DNA of 40,784 nt from assembly GCA_004557975.1 (NCBI GenBank), contig SFEV01000023.1, forward strand, positions 1-40,784, written 5' to 3'. Below are positions 22,811 through 31,618 of the stretch, piece after piece (position 1 is the stretch's first letter; each line of letters opens with the position of its first letter). Both the position numbers and the translations under genes were made by a program. The notes under the pieces are model-generated. The model saw only the letters and a program-made list of their open reading frames with translations. It was not told the DNA's origin and did no database searches. This stretch comes from Lachnospiraceae bacterium (GTDB lineage Bacteria > Bacillota > Clostridia > Lachnospirales > Lachnospiraceae).

Positions 22811-25231
22811 TCATGAACGAATTTCGATGCCCATGGACTCCAGTCCGTTCCAGATTTTTTTCATTGCCGCCGTGATATCGCTCTCCTCCAGCGTACGATC
22901 ATTCGCCCGGAACACAATAGAGTATGCCATGGACTTGAAGCCTCTCTTAATCTGTGCGCCCTCATAGATATCGAACAGCTGGCAGCCCTCCAGAATCTTT
23001 CCTCCGCGCTGATTAATCATGGCCTCAATCTGTCCTGCCAGAATCTCCTTCGGCACAACCATGCTGATGTCACGTGTAACAGCCGGAAATCTGGCAATGC
23101 CCGTGTATTTGCGGTCAAAAGTAGCAAGCTCTGTCACCGCACCCATGTCAATCACTGCCACATACGCCTTCTCTCCGATTCCGTACGTGTCCGCAACAAG
23201 CGGATGTATCTCACCGAGATATCCGAGTACTTTCTTTCCGTACACGATATCTGCCTGGCGTCCCGGGTGAAGATACGGCTTTTTATCCTCCGGTGAGTAG
23301 GATTTTCTTCCTGTCAGTCCCACTTTCTCCAGGAGTTCCTCCACTACGCCTTTCATCGTGAAGAAATCGCCGTCTCCGTACATTCCCAGTGTGAACATCA
23401 TTTTTTCCTCAGGCAGCTCTGTCAGCGGAAGCTGTTTCGGAAGATATACGTTCGCCAGCTCATACAGGCGCACGTTTTTATTTCTGTGGTTGTAGTTGAA
23501 CGCCAGAGAAGTCAGCATGCCGTTCATCGGTGTCGTTCTCATAATACTGAAATCTTCACCGAGAGGATTGGAAATCTTTACCGCCCGGCGAAGCGGTGAA
23601 TCCTGTGGCAGCAGCAGTTTATCGAAGACCTTCGGGCTCTCAAAGGAGTACATCATACCCTGTGAGAAACCGCAGAACTCAGCAATATCCTCGGCAACGG
23701 CGCGGACTCTCAGATCAAAGGGAAGCTTTCCTGCTGTGGCCTCACCGCTCGGCAGTGTTGTGGGAATATTGTCGTATCCGAAGAATCTTGCCACTTCCTC
23801 CGCCAGATCAGCCGTGCGGAACAGGTCATGGCGGAACGTCGGTGCAATGACTTCACCCGTGTGCTGATCATACTCCAGATCAATCATCCTGAAGTAAGAA
23901 AGCATCTCCTCTGCCGGAATCTGTGTCCCCAGCAGTGCATTGATACGGTCCGGCTCAAATTTGATCCTCACCGGCTCCTTTACCCTGCTGTACACGTCAA
24001 CCATACCGCCGACAACCTCACCGGCACCCAGTTCCTCCACAAGCTGGCACGCCCTGTCGATGGCCGCCTGTGCATTGTTCGGATCAAGCCCTTTCTCAAA
24101 TTTCGCAGATGCATCTGTACGCAGACCGATTCTCTTGGAGGACAGACGAATATTCGTTCCGTCGAAGCATGCAGCCTCAAACATCATTGTTTTGACGTCA
24201 TCTGTAATCATGGAATTTTCACCGCCCATAATGCCTGCGATGCCGACAGATTTTTCGCCGTCACAGATCATCAGAACATCCTCGTCCATGGTGCGCTCCT
24301 GTCCGTCCAGTGTCACGAACTTCTCACCGTTTTCTGCTCGGCGCACAATAATCTCATGGCCTGCGATATGGTCATAGTCGAATGCATGCATCGGCTGGCC
24401 ATACTCTTCCATGACGTAATTGGTAATATCAACAATGTTGTTGATCGGACGGATACCTGCCGCTGCCAGACGGCGCTGCATCCACTTCGGTGACGGTGCA
24501 ATCTTTACGTTTTTAACGACTCTTGCACAGTAGCGCGGGCAGAGATCTGTATCCTTCACCGTTACTTTAACGTAATCATTCACATCTTCTTCATTTCCCG
24601 TGGGTGTCACTACAGGCGGATGGAATTCTTTGCGGAATGTTGCGGCAGCTTCCCGCGCAATACCGATAACGGAAAAGCAGTCCACACGGTTGGAGGTAAT
24701 CTCAAACTCAAAGGTCACCTCATTAAGACCAAGTGCGGCAACAGCGTCAGAGCCCACCTCGGCATCCTCCGGGAAGATGTAGATACCGAACTCCGGAGCC
24801 TCCGGATACATTTCCCTGGTGGAGCCAAGCTCCTCGATGGAGCACATCATACCGTTTGACTCAATGCCGCGCAGCTTTCCTTTTTTGATAACGACTCCGC
24901 CCGGCGTCATCTTACCGTCGTGGTTTCCCGCCACACGGCCGCCGTCAAGGACAACGGGAATTTTATCTCCCACCTTCACGTTGGGCGCACCTGTGACAAT
25001 CTGCGTCGTCACTCCTCCTCCGATGTTTACCTGGCAGACAATCAGCTTGTCCGCATCCGGATGACGCTCAATCTGTTCAATCTGTCCGATCACGATCCTG
25101 TCCAGATCGCGGTCTGCCTCCTCATATCCCTCCACCTTTGTACCGGAGAGTGTCATTGCATCCGTAAATTCCTGTGCTGTCACATCAAGCTCAGGCACGT
25201 ACGCTTTTACCCATGATAATGTTGTATTCAT
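22811..25231 (-). CDS. pheT: Phenylalanyl-tRNA synthetase, beta subunit
   Basis: 806 residues. The beta subunit carries the N-terminal tRNA-binding OB domain (DRIVIGQIEQIERHPDADKLIVCQVNIGG...), the B3/B4 editing domain, the B5 domain (CLASS II-like AEEVARFFGYDNIPTT) and the C-terminal anticodon-binding fold (FPAVTRDISMVVPKEI to the end). Together with PheS it charges tRNA-Phe and edits misactivated tyrosine. ATG 25231 follows AAGGAGA. It lies downstream of pheS with a spacer of about 130 bases containing tandem repeats. Confidence 0.96.
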   Translation of the reverse strand: MNTTLSWVKAYVPELDVTAQEFTDAMTLSGTKVEGYEEADRDLDRIVIGQIEQIERHPDADKLIVCQVNIGGGVTTQIVTGAPNVKVGDKIPVVLDGGRVAGNHDGKMTPGGVVIKKGKLRGIESNGMMCSIEELGSTREMYPEAPEFGIYIFPEDAEVGSDAVAALGLNEVTFEFEITSNRVDCFSVIGIAREAAATFRKEFHPPVVTPTGNEEDVNDYVKVTVKDTDLCPRYCARVVKNVKIAPSPKWMQRRLAAAGIRPINNIVDITNYVMEEYGQPMHAFDYDHIAGHEIIVRRAENGEKFVTLDGQERTMDEDVLMICDGEKSVGIAGIMGGENSMITDDVKTMMFEAACFDGTNIRLSSKRIGLRTDASAKFEKGLDPNNAQAAIDRACQLVEELGAGEVVGGMVDVYSRVKEPVRIKFEPDRINALLGTQIPAEEMLSYFRMIDLEYDQHTGEVIAPTFRHDLFRTADLAEEVARFFGYDNIPTTLPSGEATAGKLPFDLRVRAVAEDIAEFCGFSQGMMYSFESPKVFDKLLLPQDSPLRRAVKISNPLGEDFSIMRTTPMNGMLTSLAFNYNHRNKNVRLYELANVYLPKQLPLTELPEEKMMFTLGMYGDGDFFTMKGVVEELLEKVGLTGRKSYSPEDKKPYLHPGRQADIVYGKKVLGYLGEIHPLVADTYGIGEKAYVAVIDMGAVTELATFDRKYTGIARFPAVTRDISMVVPKEILAGQIEAMINQRGGKILEGCQLFDIYEGAQIKRGFKSMAYSIVFRANDRTLEESDITAAMKKIWNGLESMGIEIRS

Positions 25232-25289
25232 CTCTGTTCTCCTTTTTCATCTGCCGGCACCGTCCATCCGGTACGGCAGACTGGTTCTG

Positions 25290-25346
25290 TCTGATCCTGT
25301 TCTATCTGATCCTTTTTTTCTGATCCTGTTTTTCTGATCCTGTTTT
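25290..25346 (-). repeat. Four tandem 14-15-bp repeats between pheS and pheT
   Basis: Four copies of TCTGATCC followed by TGTTTT-like tails (starting at 25290, 25305, 25319 and 25333) fill part of the pheS-pheT spacer. They are non-coding and have no strong inverted repeat. Confidence 0.75.
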
Positions 25347-25363
25347 TCTGTGTCATTTCCATA

Positions 25364-26383
25364 TCAGAACTGCTTCAGGAAACGCGCATCATTTTCATAC
25401 AGAAGTCTCATGTCATCAATTTCGTATTTCAGCAGTGCGATACGCTCAAGGCCGACACCGAAGGCAAAACCTGTGTACTCCTCCGGATCAATACCGCACA
25501 TTTCAAGCACGTGCGGATGAACCATACCGCAGCCGAGGATCTCAATCCATCCGCTTCCCTTGCAGAAACGGCAGCCCTTGCCGCCGCATTTGAAGCAGGA
25601 GACATCCACCTCAGCGCTCGGCTCTGTGAACGGGAAATGGTGCGGACGGAATTTGGTCTTTGTATTTTCCCCGAACAGTTCCTTTGCGAACTGCTCCAGA
25701 GTTCCCTTCAGGTCTGCAAATGTGATATTTCTGTCCACAACAAGGCCCTCAATCTGATGGAAGGACGGAGAATGGGTCGCATCCACCTCGTCAGAACGGA
25801 ATACTCTGCCCGGCGCAATCATGCGGATCGGAAGTTTGCCCTGCTCCATAACACGTGCCTGTACCGGAGACGTCTGTGTGCGGAGCACAATCTCTTTGTT
25901 GATATAAAAAGTATCCTGCTCGTCCTTTGCCGGATGGTTTGCAGGGATATTCAGCTTTTCAAAATTGTAGAGGTCATATTCCACCTCCGGGCCTTCCACT
26001 ACCTCGTAGCCCATGCCGACGAAAATACGCTCTACCTCTTCCAGTGCAATCGTATTCGGATGACGGTGTCCCACATTGTTTTTCTTTGCCGGAAGTGTGA
26101 CATCGATAACCTCTTCCTTCAGCTGTCTCTCAAGTGCCTTTGCCTCAAGATTCTTCTTTGTCTCCTCCAGAGCAGCTTCAATCTGCACTCTCGCCTCATT
26201 TACAAGCTGACCGAAGGCCGGACGCTCCTCCGGTGCAACCTCCTTCATGCTTTTGAGCACTGCCGTCAGCTTTCCTTTTTTCCCGAGGAAATTGACTCTC
26301 ACATCGTTGAGCTTATCCAGCATCTCTGCTTCTGCAATCTGCGCCAGCGCTTCTTCTTTGATTGCCTGCAATTTTTCTTTCAT
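25364..26383 (-). CDS. pheS: Phenylalanyl-tRNA synthetase, alpha subunit
   Basis: 339 residues. It holds the class II catalytic core with HPNTIALEEVERIF, RTQTSPVQARVM (motif 2 region), FHQIEGLVVDRNITFADLKG, a Cys-rich segment CFKCGGKGCRFCKGSG typical of bacterial PheS, and motif 3 FAFGVGLERIALLKY. An N-terminal coiled coil binds tRNA. ATG 26383 follows AGGAAG. Expression is set by the T-box upstream. Confidence 0.96.
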   Translation of the reverse strand: MKEKLQAIKEEALAQIAEAEMLDKLNDVRVNFLGKKGKLTAVLKSMKEVAPEERPAFGQLVNEARVQIEAALEETKKNLEAKALERQLKEEVIDVTLPAKKNNVGHRHPNTIALEEVERIFVGMGYEVVEGPEVEYDLYNFEKLNIPANHPAKDEQDTFYINKEIVLRTQTSPVQARVMEQGKLPIRMIAPGRVFRSDEVDATHSPSFHQIEGLVVDRNITFADLKGTLEQFAKELFGENTKTKFRPHHFPFTEPSAEVDVSCFKCGGKGCRFCKGSGWIEILGCGMVHPHVLEMCGIDPEEYTGFAFGVGLERIALLKYEIDDMRLLYENDARFLKQF

Positions 26384-26540
26384 GATCTTCTTCCTTTCTA
26401 TTCCAGTAACACTGCAGAGGAATCATTTTACTCTCCTGCAGTACGACGTGGTGGCACATCTTCATATCCGCCGTGTCTGACTCATTGCCCGCAGAGGGAT
26501 CCAATGCGGCTCCCTTCAGGGAAACGGTACAGAGAATTCT

Positions 26541-26796
26541 GCATAATAAAAAACTCCGTCCCCAGATAGGGACGAAGTATAATCCGTGGTACCACCCTGA
26601 TTCCCGCCGAAACGGGCACTCATTCTGCGTAACGTGCAGTCGCGTCACTTCCTACCGGGGCATACATGCCCGTTCAGAACTGAAGCTCCGGTGTGAATTT
26701 CAATCTCTGTCTGAACCTTGGGACGCTTCCAGCCGCCGACGTCCCTTCTCTGCAGGAAAACAGATTTCTACTGTGCACCATCCATGCTTTTGATTC
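26541..26796 (-). promoter_or_regulatory. T-box riboswitch (tRNA-Phe) upstream of pheST
   Basis: The conserved T-box sequence AGGGTGGTACCACGG is present (26584-26598, minus strand). It is followed by the terminator stem CTTCGTCCC-TATCT-GGGGACGGAG (about 26553-26578) and a T run. The Stem I region lies around 26690-26780, with a candidate UUC specifier codon at 26695-26697 followed by A. Uncharged tRNA-Phe would favour the antiterminator and switch on pheST. Nothing further is seen in the remaining leader (26384-26540). Confidence 0.9.
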
Positions 26797-26802
26797 CTGA
26801 CT

Positions 26803-26832
26803 ATCTTAAACCAGATATACACTTTCTGTCAA
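26803..26832 (-). promoter_or_regulatory. Promoter of the pheST T-box transcript
   Basis: TTGACA (26827-26832) and TAAGAT (26803-26808) are separated by 18 bases, which places the RNA start near 26796, just upstream of the T-box. Confidence 0.65.
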
Positions 26833-26842
26833 GCACGGATTT

Positions 26843-27667
26843 TCAAAACAGCTCCGGATGCGCAAGAAAATGGTTCAGCTCAGCTCCCAGAAACAGAAGA
26901 TACATACAGCAGTACAGCCACAGCATAATCACAATCAGTGTCGCAAGACTGCCATAGAGCACTGACATGTTCACGGCAAAGTCGAGGTAAATGGAAAAGG
27001 CATAGGAAAACACTGACCAGGCGACCGCACTGAATATGGCCCCCGGAACCTGCTGACGCATCTTCATGCGCCGGTTTGGCAAAAAGGTATACAGTACAAG
27101 GAAGAGCAGGATCAGAGCTCCCATGGCAATGGCAAAGGGCAGAATCAGCATGGTTCCCGAATATTTTTCCATCAGCGGAAATCTTTCCCTGAGCCATGCC
27201 TGAATGCTGTACCCGAATACAAGTACACCGAGGCTGAGAATCAGTGCAAGAATCATAACGACCGTATAGCATGCAGAACGAAACCTGGTCACAAAGTAGT
27301 TTCGCGTCTCACTGATCTGATAAATGGAATTCAGCCCGTCTGAAAGCCCCATGATGCCTTTTCCGCCTGCCCACAGCGCTACAATCGCAGTGGTGGAAAC
27401 GAGCGCTGAGGACTTGTTGAACAGACTGTCCACCACCGGCTTCAGAATTCCCGTCAGCTCAATTGGGGTCAGCTCTTCAATTGCGTACAGTACCTGATCT
27501 GCATTCAGCGGTGTAAACTGAATCATTGTGAGAAGAAGCATCAGCACAGGAAAGAAGCTCATGATAATGAAAAATGCCGCCTCCGCCGAGTGCGCCCGCA
27601 CACGATCCCTGCTCACTTTTCTCATCACCCTGCGTATAAACTGTACAATCTGTCCAATCCACTTCAT
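26843..27667 (-). CDS. YihY/BrkB-family inner membrane protein
   Basis: About 274 residues with six membrane helices, the architecture of the YihY/BrkB family. Family features include an N-terminal amphipathic region (MKWIGQIVQFIRRVMRKV), AHSAEAAFFIIMSFFPVLML, GGKGIMGLSDGLNSIY, and the final YGSLATLIVIMLWLYCCMYLLFLGAE split motif. The older ribonuclease BN label for this family is not supported by its membrane nature. I chose ATG 27667, with GGAG about nine bases upstream and matching the family start; ATG 27700, which overlaps the spoIID stop in an ATGA, is an alternative. Role unknown. Confidence 0.87.
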   Translation of the reverse strand: MKWIGQIVQFIRRVMRKVSRDRVRAHSAEAAFFIIMSFFPVLMLLLTMIQFTPLNADQVLYAIEELTPIELTGILKPVVDSLFNKSSALVSTTAIVALWAGGKGIMGLSDGLNSIYQISETRNYFVTRFRSACYTVVMILALILSLGVLVFGYSIQAWLRERFPLMEKYSGTMLILPFAIAMGALILLFLVLYTFLPNRRMKMRQQVPGAIFSAVAWSVFSYAFSIYLDFAVNMSVLYGSLATLIVIMLWLYCCMYLLFLGAELNHFLAHPELF

Positions 27668-27696
27668 AAATGTGTTCTCCATCCATTCCGGCTCTG

Positions 27697-29103
27697 TCAT
27701 TCCTTCACAATGTCCGCGTCAAAATAGCAGGACAGAATCTCCCGATACCCCATGCCTTCCTCCGCCATCGCTGCCGCACCGCACTGGCTCATGCCCGAAC
27801 CGTGCCCGTATCCGCCGCCGTACAGGCGGACTGTCGCCTTTCCCCGGTCTTCCTGGTCAGCCGCATCGCTGCACGGTTCCTCCCCGTCACTGCGACTTTC
27901 CGCCGAATCATCAATATAAAAAAAAGCACTCGGGAGCATCGTCATTCCTTCTGTTGTCGTCCCGTCTCTCAGTTTCACTGAAGTCTGCCCCGGAGACAGC
28001 ACGCAGCGGATCTGATACTCTCCTTCCACCTCGGTCACCTGATCCCCACAGAGAATTTCCAGCTGCTGCACCTGACCGTTTCCGCTTCTTTGCACTGTCC
28101 GGATTCCTGTGACCTCCCCACCTTCAACGTTCATCTGTCCGGAGAGATTTTCCCTGATCTGTTCAAGAGGCAGGTCCACCTCCCAGCGCAGCCACGGAGA
28201 ATCATACTCCGAGCCGCACTCAGGCTCCTGCTTCAGAAAATCAGCAAATGCGCGATCGGTCTGCAGGTCATCCCGATGTTCGGAGAGGCAGGATGTAGAG
28301 TAGTACAGAACATTCTCCGCATCCAGAATTTCCCCCTCTGTCCCGTCCACCGCACGCTCTGACATTTCTGAATAATTATAGTTATTATATACCTGAAACC
28401 GCACGCTGTCATCCAAATCCGCAAAATTATCCGTATTTTTACTGTTATTTATACAATTCCATGCATACGTTCTGGCACAGACTGCCTGCGCTTTCTGCGC
28501 CTCCAGAAGGTAATAAGAAGGGATTTCGCTGGATACAACACAGTAAAGATACCGCTCCAGGGGAAGCTCATTGACGACAGCGATCCCCTCCTGGCTGCGG
28601 TACAGATGCAGCTCTCCTCCATATTGCGGACAGCCGTCGGCACGCTGTATGCTGGCAAGAGTCAGGCACTGCATGTCTGCATACTTCCCGGACGGACAGA
28701 TGCTGATTTTCTCTCCCTCTGCCATATTTTCTGCACTTACTGTAAAAATCTCTCCTGTCTCGTATTCCAGACATTCTGTCTGCATCTGTTCTCCATTTTC
28801 ATTTCCTTCATACGTTATCACATCAAAAGGACCGTCACTCGCCACAGATACCTGCTCATGAGTTTCATGCTCAAAATCCTGAGACAGAATTCTGACGCGT
28901 ACGTTTACGTCCTGCGCTGTGTTCCGTATAATATCCGAAACAGAACCTTCTGACTCCTTCTCTTTACTCCTGCCTGCCGTTTTCTGTGATTCTCCATACA
29001 CGACATACCGTCCCGCCATCCGGATCATTCCACAGACCAGCGCAGCCATCACAGCCAACTGCACAAAATATATCAGACGCTGCAGCAGTTTTCTCCGATT
29101 CAT
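27697..29103 (-). CDS. SpoIID/LytB domain protein
   Basis: 468 residues from ATG 29103, which follows AGGAGGGG. One N-terminal membrane helix (FVQLAVMAALVCGMI) anchors an extracellular SpoIID-type domain. SpoIID is a lytic transglycosylase that removes the glycan of peptidoglycan during forespore engulfment. Motifs are ELPLERYLYCVVSSEIPSYY, EAQKAQAVCARTYAW (with the catalytic Glu nearby in SSEI) and GYGHGSGMSQCGAAAMAE at the C-terminus. The gene is not in the classical spoIID location and may be a paralogue (LytB-like). It is followed closely by the YihY/BrkB gene. Confidence 0.88.
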   Translation of the reverse strand: MNRRKLLQRLIYFVQLAVMAALVCGMIRMAGRYVVYGESQKTAGRSKEKESEGSVSDIIRNTAQDVNVRVRILSQDFEHETHEQVSVASDGPFDVITYEGNENGEQMQTECLEYETGEIFTVSAENMAEGEKISICPSGKYADMQCLTLASIQRADGCPQYGGELHLYRSQEGIAVVNELPLERYLYCVVSSEIPSYYLLEAQKAQAVCARTYAWNCINNSKNTDNFADLDDSVRFQVYNNYNYSEMSERAVDGTEGEILDAENVLYYSTSCLSEHRDDLQTDRAFADFLKQEPECGSEYDSPWLRWEVDLPLEQIRENLSGQMNVEGGEVTGIRTVQRSGNGQVQQLEILCGDQVTEVEGEYQIRCVLSPGQTSVKLRDGTTTEGMTMLPSAFFYIDDSAESRSDGEEPCSDAADQEDRGKATVRLYGGGYGHGSGMSQCGAAAMAEEGMGYREILSCYFDADIVKE

Positions 29104-29234
29104 ACAGTTCCCCTCCTGCCGACACAGTCCCGTCCGCCGCTTAACTCTCTCTTTTATATATATTTCCTGTACCGTTTTTCCATGCATTATTGTTCACGTT
29201 ACTGTTCGCACAGCCGCCAGATGCTTGCCGGTCA

Positions 29235-29342
29235 GTTAACAGTAACACACTCATCTGTACACCTACGCAAACATGTGATAAGATAAACAAAAACAGAAAC
29301 AATCTGCCGCCGGATTTCACATGAAGGGCAGTAACTGTTAAC
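29235..29342. promoter_or_regulatory. Pair of inverted 12-bp half sites between divergent genes
   Basis: GTTAACAGTAAC (29235-29246) and GTAACTGTTAAC (29331-29342) are reverse complements with one mismatch, about 85 bases apart. The second lies next to the ribosome site of the sugar kinase gene. They might be operators for a regulator looping the region, or form an RNA stem. Confidence 0.35.
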
Positions 29343-29359
29343 CTGAGGAGAAAACTGTC

Positions 29360-30340
29360 ATGAAAAAAATACTTGTTATCGGTTCTACAGTTGTGGATGT
29401 TATCATCACACTGGAAGACCATCTGCCGCGGACGCAGGAGGATGTTCATGTAGTCCGGCAGAAAATGTCGCTGGGAGGCTGTGCCTACAATACCTCTGAT
29501 ATGATTCGTCATTTCGGGGTTCCTTATACGCTCTTTTCACCGATCGGCACCGGAGCTTACGGTGATTTCGTCCGGACCCGGCTGAGGGAACGCAATATCG
29601 ACACGCCAATCCCCACACCGGACCAGGACAATGGCTGCTGCTACTGTTTCATCGAAAAAGGCGGCGAACGCACCTTTATCTCCTACCACGGCGCCGAATA
29701 CCGTTTCCGCAGGGAATGGTTTTCTCTGCTTAACCCTGAGGAGATCGAAAGTGTGTATATCTGCGGTCTCGAAATCGAAGAAGAGACAGGAATTCATATC
29801 GTGGAATGGCTGGAGGCAAATCCTCAGCTCACCGTGTATTTTGCTCCGGGCCCGCGGATCAACCGCATCTCCCCGGATTTGCTCTCCCGTATTTTTGCAC
29901 TTCATCCGATCCTTCATCTGAATGAAGAGGAAGTCTGCTCGTACGCAGCGCAGCATTCTTCCCCTGAGCAGGAATCACAGGCACAAAATGCAGCCGCCGA
30001 AACCATCAGCAGCTCCGATTTACGTTATCGAAACACGGAGATGGAACAGGCTGTCCAGTATCTGTACGGTCTTACCGGAAACACTGTAATTGTGACACTT
30101 GGCAGGCACGGTTCCTATTATCAGTCAGACAGCGCAGCAGAATACGTGGAAGGCTTTCCTGCACAGCAGACAGATACCATCGGCGCCGGAGATTCTCATA
30201 TCGGCGCAGTGATTGCCTGCCGTCATCTGGGCATGAGCTACCGCGATGCAGTCCGCAGCGCAAACCTGGCAGCTGCAAAGGTGGTGGAGACTGAGGGCGC
30301 TCAGCTTTCGGATGAATCGTTTGCGGAGATTTCTTTCTGA
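29360..30340 (+). CDS. PfkB/ribokinase-family sugar kinase
   Basis: 326 residues. The N-terminal motif (ILVIGSTVVDVI, then MSLGGCAYNTSDMIRHFG) and the C-terminal PfkB signature DTIGAGDSHIGAVIA, with the catalytic Asp, are intact. The usual Phe after GAGD-x is His. Members phosphorylate ribose, fructose, nucleosides and similar sugars with ATP. A linker rich in Gln/Ala/Ser (about residues 200-230) is unusual. The gene converges on the nucleoside hydrolase gene at the end of the uptake operon, so ribose or a nucleoside is the likely substrate, by context only. ATG 29360 follows GAGGAG. Confidence 0.88.
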   Translation: MKKILVIGSTVVDVIITLEDHLPRTQEDVHVVRQKMSLGGCAYNTSDMIRHFGVPYTLFSPIGTGAYGDFVRTRLRERNIDTPIPTPDQDNGCCYCFIEKGGERTFISYHGAEYRFRREWFSLLNPEEIESVYICGLEIEEETGIHIVEWLEANPQLTVYFAPGPRINRISPDLLSRIFALHPILHLNEEEVCSYAAQHSSPEQESQAQNAAAETISSSDLRYRNTEMEQAVQYLYGLTGNTVIVTLGRHGSYYQSDSAAEYVEGFPAQQTDTIGAGDSHIGAVIACRHLGMSYRDAVRSANLAAAKVVETEGAQLSDESFAEISF

Positions 30341-30447
30341 GCAGATTTCTTTCCGGCCAGAGTTTTTCTGATTCAGGAACACCTCCGGCGTTTTTTGCGG
30401 CGTGGTCGAATGCGAGGCATTCTGCCACTCTTCCCCCAAACATCAGT

Positions 30448-30513
30448 AAAACAGACAGAGCTTACACGGATGAAGTACTTACTGAACTGCATCATTGTAA
30501 ACTCTGTCTGTTT
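30448..30513. terminator. Long hairpin between convergent genes (bidirectional terminator)
   Basis: AAACAGACAGAG (30449-30460) pairs perfectly with CTCTGTCTGTTT (30502-30513). The stem extends inward by TTACA/TGTAA after one mismatch. It lies between the 3' ends of the sugar kinase and nucleoside hydrolase genes, with T-rich sequence on both flanks. The remaining sequence of 30341-30616 shows no gene. Confidence 0.65.
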
Positions 30514-30616
30514 ATTGTTTATTCCGGATTTTTATATGACCTCAGGCCATGCTGTCTCAAACCAGTCTGTCCGTTTTTCCGGCACGTATTCACTTATGGC
30601 AGCACCGATCTCATCC

Positions 30617-31552
30617 TCACCGATAGCTGTGAATCGCCTCCAGCAGGTATTCCTCAAATTTGTCAGAATCGGCCTGAAGCAGCACCAGAGCATTCGGCTT
30701 TGCATCCGACCAGACTCTTGTGTCGCAGACGGTCATACCACGGTTCAGACCTTCCGAGCAGTCAATCTGCACGTGCATCTCTCTCCCACTGAAAATTTCC
30801 GGATGGAGCAGGTACATAAATGTCACAGCGTCGTGGATCGCGATCTTCTCCTGCTTTTCATAGACAGTCGTCTCAAAATAAAAATTCATCATCTCGCCAT
30901 AAGCGCGCGCCACCTCTGATTCATCCCTGAGAAGCTGGCGCACCTGCTCTCTGCGAAAACCGCACTGCATCGTCACATCCAGGCCGCACATAACAATCGG
31001 GATTCCGCTTTCAAATACAATGGCAGCGGCCTCCGGGTCCTCCCAGATATTAAATTCCGCCGATACGGTTATATTTCCGCCTGACATGGAGCCTCCCATC
31101 AGCACAATGCGGTCAATCTTTTCCCTGCAGTCCGGAAAAGCTTTCAGAAGAAGTGCAATATTTGTAAGCGGTCCTGTGGGCACAAGAACCATCCGCTCTC
31201 CCCTGGGAAGTTCACGGATTTTCCGGCACATGAACTCCGGGGCAAATTCCGGCACGACTGTCCGGTCCGTCTCCGGAAGCACACAGTTGCCAAGTCCCGT
31301 ACTGCCGTGAATATCACCTGCCGGTATAATCTCCCGCAGGAGCGGTCCTGCCGCTCCACGGGCCACAGGTGCATCGATTCCGAGAAAAGCAATCAGCTTC
31401 AGAGCATTGCCTGTCACACGCTCACTGGTCTGATTTCCTGCAACCGTAGTAACTCCATCCATCACAAAGACCTCCGGATGCGCTCCTGCCAGAGCAAATG
31501 CAACTGCATCGTCGATCCCGGGATCACAGTCAAATAAAATATGATATTTCAC
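30617..31552 (-). CDS. Nucleoside hydrolase (inosine-uridine-preferring family)
   Basis: 311 residues. These enzymes split ribonucleosides into base and ribose with a bound calcium ion. The calcium-site motif DCDPGIDDAVA is at the N-terminus (canonical DTDPGxDD). VPTGPLTNIA, GGNITVSAEFNIWEDPEAA and the catalytic His motif AIHDAVT are present. The start is GTG 31552, eight bases after AGGAGG. It is the last gene of the uptake operon and would act on imported nucleosides. Base preference cannot be told. Confidence 0.93.
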   Translation of the reverse strand: MKYHILFDCDPGIDDAVAFALAGAHPEVFVMDGVTTVAGNQTSERVTGNALKLIAFLGIDAPVARGAAGPLLREIIPAGDIHGSTGLGNCVLPETDRTVVPEFAPEFMCRKIRELPRGERMVLVPTGPLTNIALLLKAFPDCREKIDRIVLMGGSMSGGNITVSAEFNIWEDPEAAAIVFESGIPIVMCGLDVTMQCGFRREQVRQLLRDESEVARAYGEMMNFYFETTVYEKQEKIAIHDAVTFMYLLHPEIFSGREMHVQIDCSEGLNRGMTVCDTRVWSDAKPNALVLLQADSDKFEEYLLEAIHSYR

Positions 31553-31618
31553 ATTCCTTTCCTCCTCACACTAAGCCGTCTGTGCAAAACCGGATATATG
31601 CTCCCGTGGATTTCAGGC

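Noticed and set aside
25290..25346. Possible attachment site or insertion-sequence scar between pheS and pheT
   Set aside because: Only short tandem repeats are seen, with no integrase, terminal inverted repeat or displaced gene nearby.
25511..26569. 352-codon plus-strand frame
   Set aside because: It is opposite pheS and its leader, which are certain.
30448..30513. Perfect 12-bp inverted repeat as transposon ends
   Set aside because: Only about 40 bases lie between the arms and the position between convergent genes fits a bidirectional terminator.
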